Part shown: piece after piece, positions 14,062-16,152 of the stretch | Numbering within the stretch: position 1 is the first letter of the stretch | How the letters are laid out: every line of letters starts with the position of its first letter | From: a candidate division CSSED10-310 bacterium | GTDB lineage: Bacteria > CSSED10-310 > JAFGJC01 | DNA length: 16,152 nt | Direction: 5' to 3' | NCBI GenBank assembly: GCA_016929305.1 | Contig: JAFGJC010000176.1 | Coordinates: 1 to 16,152, forward strand | Program-made: the position numbers and the translations under genes | Notes under the pieces: model-generated | Databases searched by the model: none | Told to the model about the DNA's origin: nothing | What the model saw: only the letters and a program-made list of their open reading frames with translations

Positions 14062-15811
14062 CATTATTCTCGTTTTTGGCCTGTTAATTGTTTTTGTTGC
14101 CGGTCTGATCAGATTTTGGCATCTGGATATGGATCCCCCTGTTTCTTTGGGACTTCATTTCATTTCTGATGAAGGTTGGTGGTCTCACAATGCCAGAAAC
14201 AAAATCCTCTTCGGTCAATGGAAGTTGGATGAATTCAATCAAGGGTTGTTGGTAAGTCCAACTTATTGCTATGCAACTTACATCGCTTTCAAGGTTTTTG
14301 GTGTCGGACTTGCGTCTGCCCGGATCGTACCGGCTATTTCAGGTTTTTTGTCTGTTTTACTCTTTGGAATGATTCTAAAACAAAAGAAGATTCCAGATTA
14401 TATCATTCTTATGTCAATGTTGTTTCTAGGATTCAGTTTTGGATTCGTTACCTTAAATCGAATAGCCTACGTTGATTCAACGGCCTTTTTATTCATCTTA
14501 TCAGCCTGGTGGTTTCTTGAGAACAGACGGTATGGATCATGGAAAATTATTCTGGCAGGTATCGCATCAGGGTTGGCTCTGGTAACGAAATCCTATGTAT
14601 TAACTCTACTGCCGATATTCATCATACTTCTTTTCGTTCGAGCTGTTTCCCGGAAAACATCGATTATACAAATTCTTAGTCATTGTGTTCTGTTTTCCAT
14701 TGGTGTCGGTATAGTGGGAATAATCTGGTATATTGCAGTCTATATTCCCAATAGCGTTGAATATAAGATTATGTACTATCTCTGGAAAGACGGTAATGTG
14801 CCAGGATCTATCAGACAAGCTGTCAGAAATATACCGGCATTTTTCTTTCAAAAACGAAGTGATGGAGTATATTTATCGCGTTTCGTTCTATTAAATTTCC
14901 CTCTTTTCATTCTATTATGGTACCGATGCATCCAACTTTCCGGCCGTGATAAAGGATCAATCAAAAACGCGCTTAGGCAAATACCATTTTTTGAGAAGGA
15001 AGCATTTATCTGGTTGTTTATGCTGATTATGTGCATTGCACCTTTGACCGCCAAACCATTCAGACGATACATTTTTCTTTATCCTCCACTAATTCTCATT
15101 GCGGTTTCCACCATAACGGCAACAACGAGAACCTTATCCTCGTCTAAAACAACGATGTCGTTCAAGTTCATTCGCACATTTATTTGGGTTATTTTTCCGA
15201 TTTTATTATTGACACCTTTCGTTTCCAGAAATTTATTTCCAATTTCTGAAAATCTCTCAATCAATAAGTTCCAGATCCATTCCTCCCAGACAATTTCATC
15301 ACAGTTTATAATTTCCATTGCTGTTGTTTCGTTAATTTTTTTATTGCTGTCTTTTCTTCCCAGACCACGTATCAGCGTTAAAACTTCCAATCGAAGTCTT
15401 TTCATCCTAGTTTTGTTTTTGTTGTTTAATGGATTATTCCTTTGGAATATGTTTTCGTACAGCACTGACAGTATGAAACAGACTTCCAAAGAGCTGGGAA
15501 ATCAGTATTTTAAACCCGGCACAATTGTATTGGGCGGTATTGCGGACACACTATGTCTGGAAAACAAAGCTCGAGCTATAGCCATTTGGGGACGAGAAGA
15601 AGCTGAAAGGGTTCTCAATGAAAATCCAGTGGAACGTTTCAACCCGGATTATTTACTAATATTGATATCTATTGACGGTATACCTTGGGGAGCTGAGGAC
15701 CGGTACTTACGCTATGCGGACAAAAACAATTTTATAAAAGAAATACGTTTACTGCCGTTGCCTGATGGCAACCATAGAGTAATTTCACAGCTATACTCGC
15801 TTAAACCTTAA
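14036..15811 (+). CDS. ArnT/PMT-like (GT39/GT83-type) membrane glycosyltransferase
   Basis: A polytopic membrane protein of 591 residues from ATG 14036 (605 if ATG 13994 is used; neither has a clear ribosome site). It resembles the GT-C superfamily, which moves sugars from polyprenyl-phosphate donors at the periplasmic face. After the first membrane helix comes a luminal loop with the D-E pair in HFISDEGWW (the GT-C catalytic acid position), then RIVPAISGFLS and LNRIAYVDSTAFLF, as in ArnT/PMT_2 proteins. About eleven to thirteen hydrophobic segments follow, one preceded by TAKPFRRYIF (the family's P-x-R-Y region). The last 110 residues form a soluble, probably periplasmic, domain. It overlaps the second radical SAM gene by 26 nt, so the three genes probably act on one glycolipid or glycoprotein. 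Acceptor and sugar unknown. Confidence 0.83.
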   Translation: MTIQKTNNNIILVFGLLIVFVAGLIRFWHLDMDPPVSLGLHFISDEGWWSHNARNKILFGQWKLDEFNQGLLVSPTYCYATYIAFKVFGVGLASARIVPAISGFLSVLLFGMILKQKKIPDYIILMSMLFLGFSFGFVTLNRIAYVDSTAFLFILSAWWFLENRRYGSWKIILAGIASGLALVTKSYVLTLLPIFIILLFVRAVSRKTSIIQILSHCVLFSIGVGIVGIIWYIAVYIPNSVEYKIMYYLWKDGNVPGSIRQAVRNIPAFFFQKRSDGVYLSRFVLLNFPLFILLWYRCIQLSGRDKGSIKNALRQIPFFEKEAFIWLFMLIMCIAPLTAKPFRRYIFLYPPLILIAVSTITATTRTLSSSKTTMSFKFIRTFIWVIFPILLLTPFVSRNLFPISENLSINKFQIHSSQTISSQFIISIAVVSLIFLLLSFLPRPRISVKTSNRSLFILVLFLLFNGLFLWNMFSYSTDSMKQTSKELGNQYFKPGTIVLGGIADTLCLENKARAIAIWGREEAERVLNENPVERFNPDYLLILISIDGIPWGAEDRYLRYADKNNFIKEIRLLPLPDGNHRVISQLYSLKP

Positions 15812-15825
15812 GACACATAAGAATT

Positions 15826-15839
15826 TTAGCTAATGCTAA
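15826..15839. terminator. Weak inverted repeat between convergent genes
   Basis: TTAGC and GCTAA with a TAAT loop lie in the 30-nt gap between the glycosyltransferase gene and the convergent surface-protein gene. The 5-bp AT-rich stem has only short T or A runs beside it, so it is at best a weak bidirectional terminator. Confidence 0.2.
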
Positions 15840-15841
15840 TT

Positions 15842-16152
15842 TCAGACCTTACTTCGCCTGAAAACGGGAACAACCATCATGAGCGAAACAATAAAGAGAA
15901 TGATGATAATCGATGTCGACGAGGTACTGGGTATAGGTGGTGGCGGTGTGGGGACTACGGTGGGTGTAGGCGTTCCCGCATAGCAGTAATCGTAAATTTG
16001 GACATTATCCAGGAAAACCATCGGTTCCATGGGATCATCAGGATCTGGATCTGGCATTGTCACGGGAAAGTCTGAGCGGAACCGTAATCTGACGAAACTT
16101 TCACCCGAAAATTGCTCCAGATTGATTTTATCATTGAACCATATATTAGCGC
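15842..16152 (-). CDS. Surface protein C-terminus with Thr-Pro linker and membrane sorting tail (partial)
   Basis: The 3' end of a gene that enters from the right edge; the frame stays open to 16152, so a GTG at 16063 is internal rather than a start. The first about 55 visible residues (WFNDKINLEQFSGESFVRLRFRSD, shown here only by positions 16141-16073, then MVFLDNVQIYD) look like the last strands of a beta-sandwich of the type found in exported peptidases and adhesins. A low-complexity linker follows (GTPTPTVVPTPPPPIPSTSS), then one hydrophobic helix and an R-R-S-K-V end. This three-part layout (short motif, helix, basic tail) is like the PEP-CTERM and IPTL-CTERM sorting signals, which direct proteins to the surface and are cut there. 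The exact motif here is not one I can name. Convergent with the glycosyltransferase gene. Confidence 0.75.
   Translation of the reverse strand, partial: ANIWFNDKINLEQFSGESFVRLRFRSDFPVTMPDPDPDDPMEPMVFLDNVQIYDYCYAGTPTPTVVPTPPPPIPSTSSTSIIIILFIVSLMMVVPVFRRSKV

Noticed and set aside
15079..15489. A 136-residue minus-strand frame opposite the glycosyltransferase
   Set aside because: Shadow of a hydrophobic coding region; no ribosome site, no recognisable domain.
1..16152. CRISPR arrays, tRNA or rRNA genes, insertion sequences and phage attachment sites
   Set aside because: Looked for direct repeats with regular spacers, cloverleaf-like segments and transposase motifs; none were seen by eye.

Overview
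The window looks like chromosomal DNA from a Gram-negative-type bacterium of moderate-to-low G+C (about 40% by eye, not counted). Lipoprotein and Sec signals, a secretion/pilus-type ATPase, a bactofilin and a C-terminal membrane tail after a Thr-Pro linker all point to a double-membrane cell. The gene mix suggests a deep-branching or candidate phylum rather than a well-studied proteobacterium, but nothing here fixes the taxonomy. There are no rRNA or tRNA genes, insertion sequences, phage genes or CRISPR arrays.

Layout. (1) Positions 1-4639, minus strand, transcribed leftward: bactofilin, then a membrane-anchored GspE/PulE-type ATPase, then a 684-residue PATAN/DUF4388 + J-like + TPR protein, then a DUF2062 membrane protein, and perhaps the first codons of one more gene at the edge. 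(2) Positions 4821-6360, plus strand: pyrD (class 1B dihydroorotate dehydrogenase) and pyrE, behind a recognisable promoter and divergent from the bactofilin operon. (3) Positions 6379-8123, minus strand: a small coiled-coil protein, an ECF sigma factor, its zinc-finger anti-sigma factor and a YbjQ-family protein, all tightly spaced. A strong hairpin covers the Shine-Dalgarno sequence of the sigma gene. (4) Positions 8233-11164, plus strand: DUF502 membrane protein, a class II glutamine-amidotransferase-like protein with an N-terminal membrane/signal segment, a YidD-domain lipoprotein, and a TPR protein with a PGxGQ membrane domain. They are linked by overlaps or 1-nt spacing. (5) Positions 11205-15811, plus strand: two radical-SAM proteins with B12-type N-terminal domains and an ArnT/PMT-like membrane glycosyltransferase. 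(6) Positions 15842 to the right edge, minus strand: the C-terminus of a surface protein with a sorting-type tail.

How it fits together. Only the pyrimidine pair is ordinary metabolism. The rest is envelope biology: a cytoskeletal scaffold with a motor ATPase, a stress-type sigma/anti-sigma switch, an envelope operon that places a YidD domain and an amidotransferase fold outside their usual cellular location, and a lipid- or glycan-modifying set. The best candidates for something undescribed are the bactofilin-ATPase-PATAN operon, the exported amidotransferase/YidD-lipoprotein operon, and the hairpin that could couple sigma-factor translation to the upstream coiled-coil gene. No searches were run; all family calls come from reading motifs.
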